From Mesostigma viride (lineage: Eukaryota; Streptophyta; Mesostigmatophyceae; Mesostigmatales; Mesostigmataceae): DNA of 64,000 nucleotides. The stretch covers positions 1,052,775-1,116,774 of the forward strand of contig RPFO01000276.1 in NCBI GenBank assembly GCA_009746045.1, written 5' to 3'. Position numbers and translations under genes: made by a program. This document shows positions 22,101-34,600 of this stretch, piece by piece; positions within the stretch are counted from its first letter, which is position 1, and every line of letters begins with the position of its first letter. The notes under the pieces were generated by a model that was given only the letters and a program-made list of their open reading frames with translations, did not search any database and was not told the DNA's origin.

Positions 22101-25100
22101 CGTAATACTGGCGCACCAGGGGGCAGGGGGAGGGCATCAGCAAGGTGAACATGGGGAACGATGCGGGGCATTGCAAGGTAGATATCGGGGGCGATGAGGG
22201 GGCACTACGCCAGCCACCGTTTACAGTCTACTGCCCACCGCTGAGTACAGTTGGGTGGTTGGGTGTCAGCCACTGTGCTCACCACAGGGGACACCTCCAG
22301 CGCACACACGTATCATGCACATGCATCAGCCACGCAGCGACACCACCAGCGAGCCCCCTGTTGGTAGATGTGCGAGCGTGCCTCAACCCAGAGCCAGGGA
22401 CTGGCATGATGAGCCAGGGACAGGAGTGGTGATGCTAGCGGACATGGGCGCGCACATGCCTGCCGGTGTCCCACTGTGACCGCAGTCAAGCACTCCCATG
22501 TGCTGTGCCGGCGTGTTGTCTCCTGATTGGTTCGACACTTGCCAACATGCCACTTCATTTACTCATTTACTTGCGTAGTTTGCCACAGGCAGGGAGCGGT
22601 GTCAGAACGGCATTGAGGAGACGGACGCCAGCTGTCACCGCTGCTGGTCACCGCAACTGACAATAGCTCGCTGATTGCAAACCAGACGAGCCAACTGTGC
22701 ATCCTGCCCCAGCCATCATGCCCCAGCCATAATGCCCCAGCCACCATGCCCCAGCCACCATGCCCCAGCCATCATGCCCCAGCCACCATGCCCCAGCCAC
22801 CATGCCCCAGCCACCATGCCCCAGCCATAATGCCCCAGCCACCGTGCCCCAGCCACCATGCCCCAGCCATCATGCCCCAGCCACCATGCCCCAGCCACCA
22901 TGCTCTTGAGCGCGTGCATGCTTACCAACAGGTCCGCTTCGCTCAAATAGTCGTGCTTAGATGCCTCTGGGAAGCAGAAGTCTGGGAACATGGAGCACAC
23001 GCGCTGCTTGCACACGACACAAAACCGCAGCATGGGAGGCAGGACGCAACGCCATGTGGCAACGGGGCGAAAAGAGGCAAGGAGGCAAGGAGGCAAGAAG
23101 GCAAGGAGGCAAGGAGGCAAGGAGGCAAGGAGGCGAGGAGGCGAGGAGGTGAGGAGGCGAGGAGGCGAGGAGGCGAGGAGGCGAGGAGGCGAGGAGGCGA
23201 GGAGGCGAGGAGGCGAGGAGGCGAGGAGGCGAGGAGGCGAGGAGGCGAGTAGGCGAGTAGGCGAGTAGGCGAGTAGGCGAGTAGGCGAGTAGGCGAGTAG
23301 GCGAGTAGGCGAGAAGGAGTGGAGGAGAGGAGGGAAGGAGGGAAGGAGGGAAGGAGGGAATGAGGGGAGAAGGGGAGGTCACCAGAAGGGACGGAGGCAA
23401 GTCAGTTCCGGTGGGTGCGTGCATGAGCGCGCGAGGAAGTGTGGGCCATGGTATGTTCACTGGGGGCGTAGTACAAACAAGCACCGCAGGTCCGCACGGG
23501 AAGCCGTGCGGGTGAACACACAGTGAGCGCTGCTGATGCAACAGAAGACGATCGCAGGTGTGCACTGTACTGTGTGTGTGTGAGAGCTGCTGATGCAACA
23601 GAAGACGATCGCAGGTGTGCACTGTACTGTGTGTGTGTGAGAGAGAGCTGCTGATGCAACAGAAGACGATCGCAGGTGTGCACTGTACTGTGTGCGTGTG
23701 TGTGAGAGCTGCTGATGCGCCAGAAGACGATCGCAGGTGTGCACTGTACTGTGTGCGTGTGTGTGAGAGCTGCTGATGCAGCAGAAGACGATCGCAGGTG
23801 TGCACTGTACTGTGTGCGTGTGTGTGAGAGCTGCTGATGCAGCAGAAGACGATCGCAGGTGTGCACGGTACTGTGTGCGTGTGTGTGAGAGCTGCTGATG
23901 CAGCAGAAGACGATCGCAGGTGTGCACTGTACTGTGTGCGTGTGTGTGAGAGCTGCTGATGCACCAGAAGACGATCGCAGGTGTGCACGGTACTGTGTGT
24001 GTGTGTGTGTGAGCTGCTGATGCAGCAGAAGACGATCGCAGGTGTGCACGGTACTGTGTGTGAGAGAGAGAGAGAGAGAGAGCTGCTGATGCACCAGAAG
24101 ACGATCGCAGGTGTGCACGGTACTGTGTGTGTGTGAGAGCTGCTGATGCAGCAGAAGACGATCGCAGGTGTGCACGGTACTGTGTGTGTGTGAGAGAGAG
24201 AGAGCTGCTGATGCCCCAGAAGACGATCGCAGGTGTGCACGGTACTGTGTGTGAGAGAGAGAGAGAGAGCTGCTGATGCACCAGAAGACGATCGCAGGTG
24301 TGCACGGTACTGTGTGTGTGTGAAAATAGAAGGAAAAGCCCCATGGCGGCTGTACGATGAAAGCTGGCGCAGCACGGCGGGTGGGTCATGCGGACGCTCA
24401 ACCCCCCCCCCTCCCACCACCACCACCACCACCACCACCACCACCACCACCACCAGCACACGCACGCGCTACTGCGCGTGCACATGCAGGCAGACATAGA
24501 ACGGGGACGGACCACGGGGGACTTGTAGGGCAGCAGCAGCACCAGCAGCAGCAGCAGCGCGGCGCCCGGCATGATCAGCACAATCGCCTCCAGCGTGTGC
24601 AGGTGGCGCGACAGCGTGGCACCGTGCAGCAGAACCTCGATCAGCACGCAACGGCCCGCTGCCATCACCGCCGCAAATTCAACGATGAAGAAGCCCTTCA
24701 CGTCAAAGTTGACCTGCGGGCAAAGAATGGGGCAGGGCAAGAGGCAGGCAGGGGCCCATCGCGTTGATGAGACTGGGGTAGCTGGGGCATGCTGACGCAG
24801 CGATGTGGCAGCACCAAGCGGGATGCGCAGGCAGCTGAACACTCCAAGCAGCCAGCCAGAGGCATGCATGCAAGACGATGCAGCGTGAGGCATGGGCAGG
24901 CGCGCAGGACACAGCAGGCAGGAGGGCAAGGCATCAGCAGGTGGCCCCAGCAGGGTTGCTGAGGTGCTTGGCAAGATGTCGAGGCCAACGGACCCAGGGA
25001 GGGCGCGACATGAGGCGCCACCCCACACACAGGTATGCAGTGGCGGCTTGGCATCTGCACGCCACACGTGCCAGCTGCAAGAGTATGGCACGCCGCTGCC

Positions 25101-28100
25101 GGTGGGCGCATGAGGGGGGTGTCTCATGTGTCCATGCGAAGAAGACATAAGAACGCCCATGCACAGAATACACAATACATAAGACCTCATGCGAAGAAGA
25201 CATAAGAACGCCCATGCACAGAATACACAATACATAAGACCTCATGCGAAGAAGACATAAGAACGCCCATGCACAGAATACACAATACATAAGACCTCAT
25301 GCGAAGAAGACATAAGAACACCCATGCACAGAATACACAATACATAAGACCTCATGCGAAGAAGACATAAGAACGCCCATGCACAGAATACACAAGATAT
25401 AAGACCTCATGCGAAGAAGACATAAGAACGCCCATGCACAGAATACACAATACATAAGACCTCATGTGAAGAAGACATAAGAACGCCCATGCACAGAATA
25501 CACAAGATATAAGACCTCATGTGAAGAAGACATAAGAACGCCCATGCACAGAATACACAATACATAAGACCTCATGTGAAGAAGACATAAGAACACCCAT
25601 GCACAGAATACACAATACATAAGACCTCATGCGAAGAAGACATAAGAACGCCCATGCACAGAATACACAATACATAAGACCTCATGCGAAGAAGACATAA
25701 GAACGCCCATGCACAGAATACACAATACATAAGACCTCATGCGAAGAAGACATAAGAACGCCCATGCACAGAATACACAAGATATAAGACCTCATGTGAA
25801 GAAGACATAAGAACGCCCATGCACAGAATACACAATACATAAGACCTCATGTGAAGAAGACATAAGAACGCCCATGCACAGAATACACAATACATAAGAC
25901 CTCATGCGAAGAAGACATAAGAACGCCCATGCACAGAATACACAATACATAAGACCTCATGTGAAGAAGACATAAGAACGCCCATGCACAGAATACACAA
26001 GATATAAGACCTCATGCGAAGAAGACATAAGAACGCCCATGCACAGAATACACAATACATAAGACCTCATGTGAAGAAGACATAAGAACACCCATGCACA
26101 GAATACACAATACATAAGACCTCATGTGAAGAAGACATAAGAACGCCCATGCACAGAATACACAATACATAAGACCTCATGCGAAGAAGACATAAGAACG
26201 CCCATGCACAGAATACACAATACATAAGACCTCATGTGAAGAAGACATAAGAACGCCCATGCACAGAATACACAATACATAAGACCTCATGCGAAGAAGA
26301 CATAAGAACGCCCATGCACAGAATACACAATACATAAGACCTCATGCGAAGAAGACATAAGAACGCCCATGCACAGAATACACAATACATAAGACCTCAT
26401 GCGAAGAAGACATAAGAACACCCATGCACAGAATACACAATACATAAGACCTCATGTGAAGAAGACATAAGAACGCCCATGCACAGAATACACAATACAT
26501 AAGACCTCATGCGAAGAAGACATAAGAACGCCCATGCACAGAATACACAAGATATAAGACCTCATGTGAAGAAGACATAAGAACGCCCATGCACAGAATA
26601 CACAATACATAAGACCTCATGCGAAGAAGACATAAGAACACCCATGCACAGAATACACAATACATAAGACCTCATGCGAAGAAGACATAAGAACGCCCAT
26701 GCACAGAATACACAATACATAAGACCTCATGCGAAGAAGACATAAGAACGCCCATGCACAGAATACACAATACATAAGACCTCATGCGAAGAAGACATAA
26801 GAACGCCCATGCACAGAATACACAAGATATAAGACCTCATGCGAAGAAGACATAAGAACGCCCATGCACAGAATACACAATACATAAGACCTCATGCGAA
26901 GAAGACATAAGAACGCCCATGCACAGAATACACAATACATAAGACCTCATGCGAAGAAGACATAAGAACACCCATGCACAGAATACACAATACATAAGAC
27001 CTCATGTGAAGAAGACATAAGAACACCCATGCACAGAATACACAATACATAAGACCTCATGCGAAGAAGACATAAGAACGCCCATGCACAGAATACACAA
27101 TACATAAGACCTCATGCGAAGAAGACATAAGAACGCCCATGCACAGAATACACAATACATAAGACCTCATGCGAAGAAGACATAAGAACGCCCATGCACA
27201 GAATACACAATACATAAGACCTCATGCGAAGAAGACATAAGAACGCCCATGCACAGAATACACAATACATAAGACCTCATGCGAAGAAGACATAAGAACA
27301 CCCATGCACAGAATACACAATACATAAGACCTCATGCGAAGAAGACATAAGAACGCCCATGCACAGAATACACAAGATATAAGACCTCATGCGAAGAAGA
27401 CATAAGAACGCCCATGCACAGAATACACAATACATAAGACCTCATGTGAAGAAGACATAAGAACGCCCATGCACAGAATACACAAGATATAAGACCTCAT
27501 GCGAAGAAGACATAAGAACGCCCATGCACAGAATACACAATACATAAGACCTCATGTGAAGAAGACATAAGAACGCCCATGCACAGAATACACAAGATAT
27601 AAGACCTCATGCGAAGAAGACATAAGAACGCCCATGCACAGAATACACAATACATAAGACCTCATGCGAAGAAGACATAAGAACACCCATGCACAGAATA
27701 CACAATACATAAGACCTCATGCGAAGAAGACATAAGAACGCCCATGCACAGAATACACAATACATAAGACCTCATGCGAAGAAGACATAAGAACGCCCAT
27801 GCACAGAATACACAATACATAAGACCTCATGCGAAGAAGACATAAGAACGCCCATGCACAGAATACACAAGATATAAGACCTCATGCGAAGAAGACATAA
27901 GAACGCCCATGCACAGAATACACAATACATAAGACCTCATGCGAAGAAGACATAAGAACACCCATGCACAGAATACACAATACATAAGACCTCATGCGAA
28001 GAAGACATAAGAACGCCCATGCACATAAGAACCAAGATATAAGACCTGGCACATGCCTGCGCCATGCAATGCTGCACCCAACCAACCATACGCCCCGTGG

Positions 28101-30831
28101 CCGCACCCCCACAAGCCAGGACACGTCACCACGCATGCACCGAGGTGTAGGAGAGGAGAAACTAGCGCCCACGCGCCCATCATCCCACTTTTCCCTGATT
28201 CCATCATCCCCTGGTCCCACCAACCCCACGCCACCACGCACCGCGTTGTAGGAGATGAGGAACTGGCCAACGAGGATGAGCAGCACGCAGGTGAGCAGCG
28301 CGCCGCTGGGCCGCTTGAGGCCCCACGCGAACGACAGCAGAAGCACCCACACGAGCGAGCTGGGCTTGACCATCTCCACAAACGAGGCGTCCAGGTAGAT
28401 GAAGCTCTGCATGATGATCAAGGGGGGGGGGGGCAGGTTGAGATCGCATATCAGATGGCCATACCATGATTTACTTAATTTAAAAACACTTCTTATGGCC
28501 AGTTTTTAAATGGCTGATGGCAGTTCAGGAATGGGACCACCTGTGCAGGCCCGTATACGGGGGCGGCTAAGAAAAACAACCCCAGCACTGAGCACCCCCT
28601 CACCGTGTTGGGCATGGCCACATCAAACCCCAGCACCCGCTCACCGTGGTGGACATGGCCACATCCAAACCCCAGCACACCCTCACCGTGTTGGGTATGG
28701 CCACATCCAACCCCAGCACCTCCTCACCGTGTTGGGCATGGCCACATCAAACCCCAGCACCCGCTCACCGTGGTGGACATGGCCACATCCAACCCCAGCA
28801 CCCGCTCACCGTGTTGGGCATGGCCACATCCAACCCCAGCACCCCCTCACCGTGGTGGACATGGCCACATCCAAACCCCAGCACCCCCTCACCGTGTTGG
28901 GCATGGCCACATCCAACCCCAGCACCCCCTCAATGTGTTGGGCATGGCCACATCCAACCCCAGCACCCGCTCACCATGGTGGACATGGCCACATCCAAAC
29001 CCAGCACGCCCTCACCGTGGTGGGCATGGCCACATCCAACCCCAGCACCCGCTCACCGTGTTGGACATGGCCACATCCAACCCCAGCACCCCCTCAATGT
29101 GTTGGGCATGGCCGCATCCAACCCCAGCACCCCCTCACCGTGTTGGACATGGCCACATCCAACCCCAGCACCCCCTCACCGTGTTGGACATGGCCACATC
29201 CAACCCCAGCATCAGCGACACAGGGATGACGTGGAACCAGATCTTGCGGTACGCCACTGGTAGAGGGGGGCGGGGGGCAGGCGGGGGGGGGGGGGGGGGA
29301 GAAGGAGAAGTGCAGGGGAAAACAGGGGGAGCATGCGCGCATGACACGCGCACATACGTGTGTGTTAGGGTGCAAGCGAGGAAACCAACAAAGTTGGTGA
29401 AACCGATGGTTGCGATGATGCCATGCCAGCGCTGATTGAAGGGAGGAGCACTACAGAGAGGGATGGATCATGCCACCATGGCTCCATCCCTCTATAAAAG
29501 ACGTCTTTTCACTGCGCTGGGTATCAAGTGGCGCCGGACAACTCGTGTGAGCAAAAGTCATCATGATCATGGGCACAGATGCTAAATACCAGGGGTGGCC
29601 GCCCGTGTCATGCCATGCCGCCATGGTGAGTGAGAGGAGGTGGGACCCAGACCCAGGGAGGTACATTGTGCGCAGTTACACATGCTGACACGAGGGTGCG
29701 TTGACATGAGGGGGCGTTGACAAGAGGGTGCGTTGACATGAGGGGGTGTTGACATGAGGGGCTGTTGACACGAGACGGCTCGCTTGGACGGGAGCAACGG
29801 GTGCTCCACAACGATGGCCCCTTCCAGGCCTGCCCATTGCACATGGGAGCACAGCGGTGCGGGGGCAAGGGACATGCGGGCTGGCATCCTGGTACCAAAG
29901 TGCACGCATGGGCAAGGTGTTCTCTGTCGCTGGTGGGGGGCCAACGGTGAGGCCGTGGCTCACACCATGTGATCTGGAGTTGTGACAGCAATCCGCGTGT
30001 AGTGATGGCGGCAAAGGAAGAAGGAGCTTGGCAGCCATGCTAGCAGCCAATACACCTTATAAGTGAGTTGCACGTTACCTGCCAGGCACTACACCTGCTA
30101 AATGCGAATGCCGCTTTTGTCATATGTGAATCAGCATAATGCACAGTTAGAAAACGTGGCTGCCATATTGTGTCTCCCTATTCTTAAGGCATGCGGGAAT
30201 AACCGGGTTATACTTCGTTTCGAAGCTAGACGCTCTTGGCATCCACGATGCACCATCCTTTCGCTCAGACCTATACCTCCAACCGTACACTATCTACATG
30301 CAGGCAGACCTATAACTGCTTACCCGAACTGAAGTCTAGTTTCAAGCACTTGCAGGCCAGAAAGGACATGAAGGCGTTGAACGACATGTGAAATGTAGTG
30401 ACTGCGGAACAACACCATAGGGAAAATTCAAAGAGCAGACAAACAAACAACGCACATCGGTTCCGTGTGAGATAAATCGAGCTAAATTAAGAAAGGTAAT
30501 GCTGCATTCCCGTCGACTATTTCTTCCTATTGTGTAGGGATGGTGGAGATGAAGCGCAGAAAAACATGTGGGAATCAGCCTTCTACATTTCTTTTCAATT
30601 CGATAGACCGTGCTGCATGCTTCAAATCTTTCCAAAGCCTAGATGAGCCGGCTGAGTTCCGCAGAAATGAAATGCACAGAGCTCACCAGCGACAGGGAAA
30701 GGGAATCCATGCCCCTGCGGAGTTGGCGTGAACATCCATTTATTGAACAGAATAAGACTAATGCTACAAAAGAAATAAATTATCACTAGGGCCAGTAAAA
30801 CCAGCCCCCTCCAACAGGCTCGGTCCATCAT
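19159..30831 (-). CDS. Triose-phosphate/nucleotide-sugar transporter family protein (SLC35C2-like), about 10 exons
   Basis: Multi-pass carrier of the drug/metabolite superfamily (TPT domain); the substrate cannot be deduced. Exons on minus: 30,831-30,687 (TM1, SISLILFNKW); about 29,431-29,369 (WHGIIATIGFTNFVGFLA); 29,256-29,180 (LGLDVAMSNT); 28,406-28,242 (VEMVKPSSLVWVLLLSFAWG); 24,713-24,509 (VNFDVKGFFIVEFAAVMAAG); 22,981-22,926; 22,107-22,005 (GSLAFGLNLVEFVII); 21,455-21,384 (SSALTLNVAGILKLVLVFAA); 20,479-20,410; 19,933-19,159. Phases agree from exon 3 onward. The exon 1/2 and 2/3 joins are unresolved and may hide a short exon, and the exon 5 donor (CC|GTCCCC) is weak. About 575 residues are predicted; the last ~255 are a charged cytosolic tail with Lys clusters and an Asp run, unusual for the family. 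Four introns hold large minisatellites. Confidence 0.85.
20091..20412 (-). repeat. Scattered degenerate copies of the exon-9 donor motif
   Basis: The authentic donor of the exon ending at 20,410 reads CGGGTACGTGACGG. Similar CGGGTACGTG or CGGGTGCGTG sequences recur downstream in the intron at about 20,360-20,373, 20,330-20,340, 20,303-20,312 and 20,091-20,105 (minus strand). They look like a decayed tandem duplication of the splice junction. Confidence 0.5.
22704..22906 (-). repeat. 14-bp minisatellite in a transporter intron
   Basis: About 14 tandem copies of CATGGTGGCTGGGG (minus strand), with variants GATGG and TATGG. The array begins about 20 bp after the exon donor at 22,926. Gly/Trp-rich frames across it are artefacts. 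Confidence 0.95.
23075..23365. repeat. 8-bp GAGGCGAG/GAGGCAAG tandem array
   Basis: About 35 units of an 8-bp purine-rich motif, grading from GAGGCAAG through GAGGCGAG and TAGGCGAG to GAGGGAAG. It lies in the intron between transporter exons 5 and 6. The strand asymmetry (purines on plus) could favour triplex or G-rich structures; this is inference. Confidence 0.95.
23529..24328. repeat. Minisatellite, 13 copies of a 57-69-bp unit with GT/GA microsatellite spacers
   Basis: The core GCTGCTGATGCA ... GAAGACGATCGCAGGTGTGC starts at 23,529, 23,586, 23,647, 23,708, 23,769, 23,830, 23,891, 23,952, 24,013, 24,082, 24,139, 24,204 and 24,269. The core is nearly constant (AAC/CAG/CAC/GCG/CCC variants after GATG). 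The joining GT- and GA-runs differ in length, so unit size varies. It lies in the same transporter intron as the 8-bp array. The 500-codon minus frame across it is an artefact. Confidence 0.97.
24395..24455. repeat. C-rich and (CCA)n microsatellite
   Basis: A polyC stretch followed by about 15 CCA triplets, inside the transporter intron. Confidence 0.95.
25133..28047. repeat. 55-bp minisatellite, about 53 copies (2.9 kb) in a transporter intron
   Basis: Nearly identical 55-bp units (GAAGAAGACATAAGAACGCC ... CACAATACATAAGACCTCAT) differ only at three recurring positions: GCGAAG/GTGAAG, AACGCCC/AACACCC and AATACAT/AAGATAT. The variants are scattered among units, pointing to recent unequal exchange or gene conversion. 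The array fills most of the intron between exons at 28,242 and 24,713, starting about 195 bp after the donor. The units are adjacent with no unique spacers, so it is not a CRISPR array. Confidence 0.98.
28589..29220 (-). repeat. 41-bp minisatellite made of an exon end plus 5' splice site, about 15 copies
   Basis: On minus each unit reads TTGGATGTGGCCATGTCCAA followed by CACGGTGAGGGGGTGCTGGGG. The unit nearest the exon (29,180) is the authentic end of transporter exon 3 (LDVAMSNT) with its donor ACG|GTGAGG. About 14 further copies repeat the same 24 coding bases and donor into the intron. Some copies have ATTGAGG or ATGGTGAG in place of CGGTGAGG, altering the donor. With 41 bp per unit, use of a distal donor would shift frame unless three units are included. 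Confidence 0.95.
29687..29775. repeat. 17-bp tandem repeat, about 5 copies
   Basis: Units of the type GTTGACATGAGGGGGCG (variants GACAAGAGGGTGC and GACACGAG) are tandemly arranged in the first intron region of the transporter gene. Confidence 0.9.
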
Positions 30832-31639
30832 GGTGGAGAGGGGGGGCGACAGTCTGCCTTAGATCATGCGGGTGCCGCCCCGGATTAGAGTGCAGCCTAA
30901 AACCTCCATGTGCGCCTACTGTATTTTTCGCAGCCTGTGATTTCGCCAACCCAACATTGTGGAAGCGGGCCTTCGTGTTGTAATTTTTCTATGTCGTGCG
31001 AGGTGGCAATTTCCATGCGCGCAAATGCGCGCGCGTTGAGGGATCTTTAGCCGACGAGGTACAATTGTTGTTAGTTGTTACCGTAGTTGGGAGCAGCGAG
31101 ATAGGACAGGAGGGACGAGTAGATACAGTATCTTATAGCACGAATGACGAAGCAACAAGCACTCAAGCAGGTCCAGCGGGCAGCGGCCAGCACAAGAGCC
31201 CAGTTCAGTTGAGTTGTCATCGAGGGTAACCCGAGGGTAACCTAGTCATCTAGGGTAACCTTACACACCGTACAAGCAACAAGCGTAAACACGACTGCCT
31301 GAATATTAATTGATTGCTCCAGGATTGCTCAACTTCGCGCCATGTGTTCGGGGCGCCCAGCGCCCAGCGGGCAGCGGCTGCCAAGTACAGTACCTTCAGA
31401 GTTCAGAGTTCAGAGTTCAGAGAAAAACTTACGAGGCGGATGCCAGTCGCAGAGCAACGTTGTAAAACAGCAAATATGCAACCCCCGTCAATTATTACAA
31501 CAGTGTTAGGCGGCCGAGTTAGCAATTCAGGCGATAGGGCCTCCACAGATGTGAATGCCGAAAGCTTTGTTCATCTCTTCAAATTAAACGATCTCCTTTA
31601 ATGAGACACTCCTAAGCTATCTAAATAATTGCAATCACG
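30832..31639. promoter_or_regulatory. Divergent promoter region between transporter and EFG1 genes
   Basis: An 808-bp gap lies between two start codons on opposite strands, so regulatory elements are probably shared. It contains a short GTAACC-rich repeat (AGGGTAACC, three times, about 31,224-31,261) and a triple CAGAGTT near 31,398-31,420. No clear TATA box is seen. The role is inferred from position only. Confidence 0.5.
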
Positions 31640-34600
31640 ATGGCGAAACCTAATAATAATGCAACGGCGAAACGCCAACCGCCGGCAAAACGGAAGTCCG
31701 TGAAAAGCCAAATCCGAGATATTGAGCGTTTGCTAAAAAAGGTAGAGAGACACAATATACGTCTCTTGGCGTGGCGAAACTTGTTAAGCACATTCAGACA
31801 GTCTGCCAGCACAGTCGCGGTCGCAGCTTGGCACCCTTGGCCTGCAGCTGTTGCATTGCGCGTGAGACCTGCATGCAGTGTGCTGTATGAGCTATGCGCG
31901 CCACACATATCTGCGTGTTGATGGCTTTTACATTATCTACCTGAATGAGATGTTCCATTCTCCTAGCGCCGGTTATAAAACGACGCATTGCGGTAATCTT
32001 GTGTTGCCAGACATGGGTGGGGAGTATGCCTGCTCTAGTGGATTGGCGCAGCCGTATGCCTAGGGACTGGTTTGCTTCTATGGAGGACGCAGGAATGTGC
32101 AGCGTCTGGTGGACGAGCAGACTAAACTGAAGCATCTGCCATCTTCTAGTCTCGGCCCCATGTCCGATTGGGAATGAGTGGCGATCCTTTGGCAGTGCTG
32201 GCCTCTTCCCAGTTTCCGCGCCAAACCACGCGCCCATGCTCTGTGGCGTCTAGCCACACCTCGCCACGGTTCCCTCACCCATGCCTCCTGTGCTTGCGAC
32301 CTGTGTGACATCTTCGGCGTCCGCCACTTGTCTCTGCACGACGGTGCACCAGGTGGCCACCCTACCCGAGTCGGTTGTGCAACAGAAGCAGCAGGAGCTG
32401 GCCCAGTTGCAGCAGACAGCAGAAGCCCACCGCCGCCAGGAGCGAGAACGCAAGCTGGCCGTGCGCTACCACAAAGTGAAGTTTTTTGGTGAGCGACCGC
32501 AGAGCGCCACATTTCGCCTGCATAGCCGCGGAGACGTGCTTGTACTGATTTTATGTGACCTAGGGGCCATTGCCAGCACCCCTGCTTGCCCCCGCGCGGC
32601 GCCGCCCCTGCCCTTGCATCGCCCCACAGTTGTGTGTGAACGCATGCGCCACTATGTCCGGGTCACTTCCACCACGCCCTAGGCAACGCTCGTCGCGCCG
32701 TCGGGCGTCAAGCCGCTGGCATCCGTCCACCGCGTTCCCGTGCGGTGGTGTGACCCACGTCCCTTGTGACTGCTGCTGCTCCTGCCTGGGGCTTGGGGCC
32801 CCAACACACACGGTTACATGCCACGGACGGTGTGGATGCCTGCTACGTTGCCAGGGCCCTGTGTGCACGCATGTGTGTGGGCTGGGCTATGTGATGCCCC
32901 CATGTAACCATGGGCAGGACAGCGGCACACACGGTCCCCGGCCTCTACATCACGTCACCACCAGCACCATTGCCCATCCCCGGTTACGCCTCGCGCCTGC
33001 CACCGGCCCCCTCCCTCCGTATCCCTCTCCCTCCTCACCCAGCATGCAGACGACCCTTTTGCCGCTGTATGTTGAGCCTCGTGCGCCCTGCCTCCTGTGC
33101 CCCTTTACCGTGCGCGTTCCAGAGCGGCAGAAGGTTGACCGCAGGTTGGCGCAGGCGACGCGGGAGCTGGCGGCCGCACGCGCGCGCGCAATCGGCGGCG
33201 CTGATGGGGTGGCAGACAGCACGCACGCAGCAGCTGCACCCCACTCCGACAGCGAGGATGAGGGTGGTGTAGAAACCGGCCAGTCGCCGGCACAGGCGGT
33301 GGCTCGGCTAGAGCAGCGGGTGGCGAGGTTGCAAGACATGCAGATGTACATCAAGGTGAGAAAAGGCCCGGTGGCATCAAGGTGGTGGTGGGGAGAGGGA
33401 CATGTTCATTGAGGTGAGAAGAGGCGAGGTTTGCTCAAGGTGGTAGGGTGGAGATGTACCTGCCGTTGACGGGGCGAGATGCAGATGTACACGCAGGCGA
33501 GGGGGAGGGAAGTTGTCGATGCAGTTTTAGGTGAGTGGAAAGCTGCATGCAGGTTACGGGGCTCGGAGGGGGAGCCCCTCTCGCTGCGTGCGCCTGCATA
33601 AGCACGCGCACATGTGGTGTGTTTGCTTTGTTGTGTCAGTGGGGTAGGTTTGTGGTGCGATTTGTGCGAAGGCGGCTCACGTGCTATGTTGGGCTTATGG
33701 GACAAACGGCGCGCTGCCCTTGCCCTTCTCCCCACCATGTTGGGCCCCCCCCCCCCCCCCCCCTTTTTTTGTGCGCCAGCATTTCCCCAAGGGTGAGAAG
33801 TACGTGTCCCTCTTCAAGGGTGATGAGGACGACGCCGAGCGTAGGGCCAAGGTGGAGCGGTTGATGAGCCTTGTGAAAGCTAACGTGGCGGCGGGGGCTG
33901 CGGGGACGTCTGCAAGTGGAGGCCCGAACGCGCACGCTGCCGGCCACGAGGCATGGGATGAGGAAGACGACCCCGACGGTGCGTGGTGGGGGTTGTACCT
34001 GATGCCTCAACGGTGCATGGGGGGGGTTGTACCTGATGCCTCAACGGTGCGTGGGGGGGGTTGTACCTGATGCCTCAACGGTGCGTGGGGGGGGTTGTAC
34101 CTGATGCCTCAACGGTGCGTGGGGGGGGTTGTCCCTGATGCCTCAACGGTGCGTGGGGGGGTTGTACCTGATGCCTCAACGGTGCGTGGGGGGGTTGTAC
34201 CTGATGCCTCAACGGTGCGTGGGGGGGTTGTACCTGATGCCTCAACGGTGCGTGGGGGGGGTTGTACCTGATGCCTCAACGGTGCGTGGGGGGGGTTGTA
34301 CCTGATGCCTCAACGGTGCGTGGGGGGGGTTGTACCTGATGCCTCAACGGTGCGTGGGGGGGTTGTCCCTGATGCCTCAACGGTGCATGGGGGGGGTTGT
34401 CCCTGATGCCTCAACGGTGCATGGGGGGGTTGTCCCTGATGCCTCAACGGTGCATGGGGGGGGTTGTCCCTGATGCCTCAACGGTGCGTGGGGGGGGTTG
34501 TACCTGATGCCTCAACGGTGCGTGGGGGGGGTTGTACCTGATGCCTCAACGGTGCGTGGGGGGGGTTGTACCTGATTCCTCAACGGTGCGTGGGGGACGG

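Noticed and set aside
22957-25235. Very long minus-strand frames (500-590 codons) with repeated HTCDRLL-type units
   Set aside because: They are readings through the 13-copy minisatellite and 8-bp array; true transporter exons lie inside them in specific frames.
25133-28047. Possible CRISPR array (regular 55-bp direct repeats)
   Set aside because: Units are contiguous with no unique spacers, no cas genes are near, and the array lies in an intron of a eukaryotic gene.
28510-29435. Plus-strand frames encoding Thr/Pro/Trp/His repeat proteins
   Set aside because: Artefacts of the 41-bp minisatellite, which is antisense to a well-supported exon and donor.
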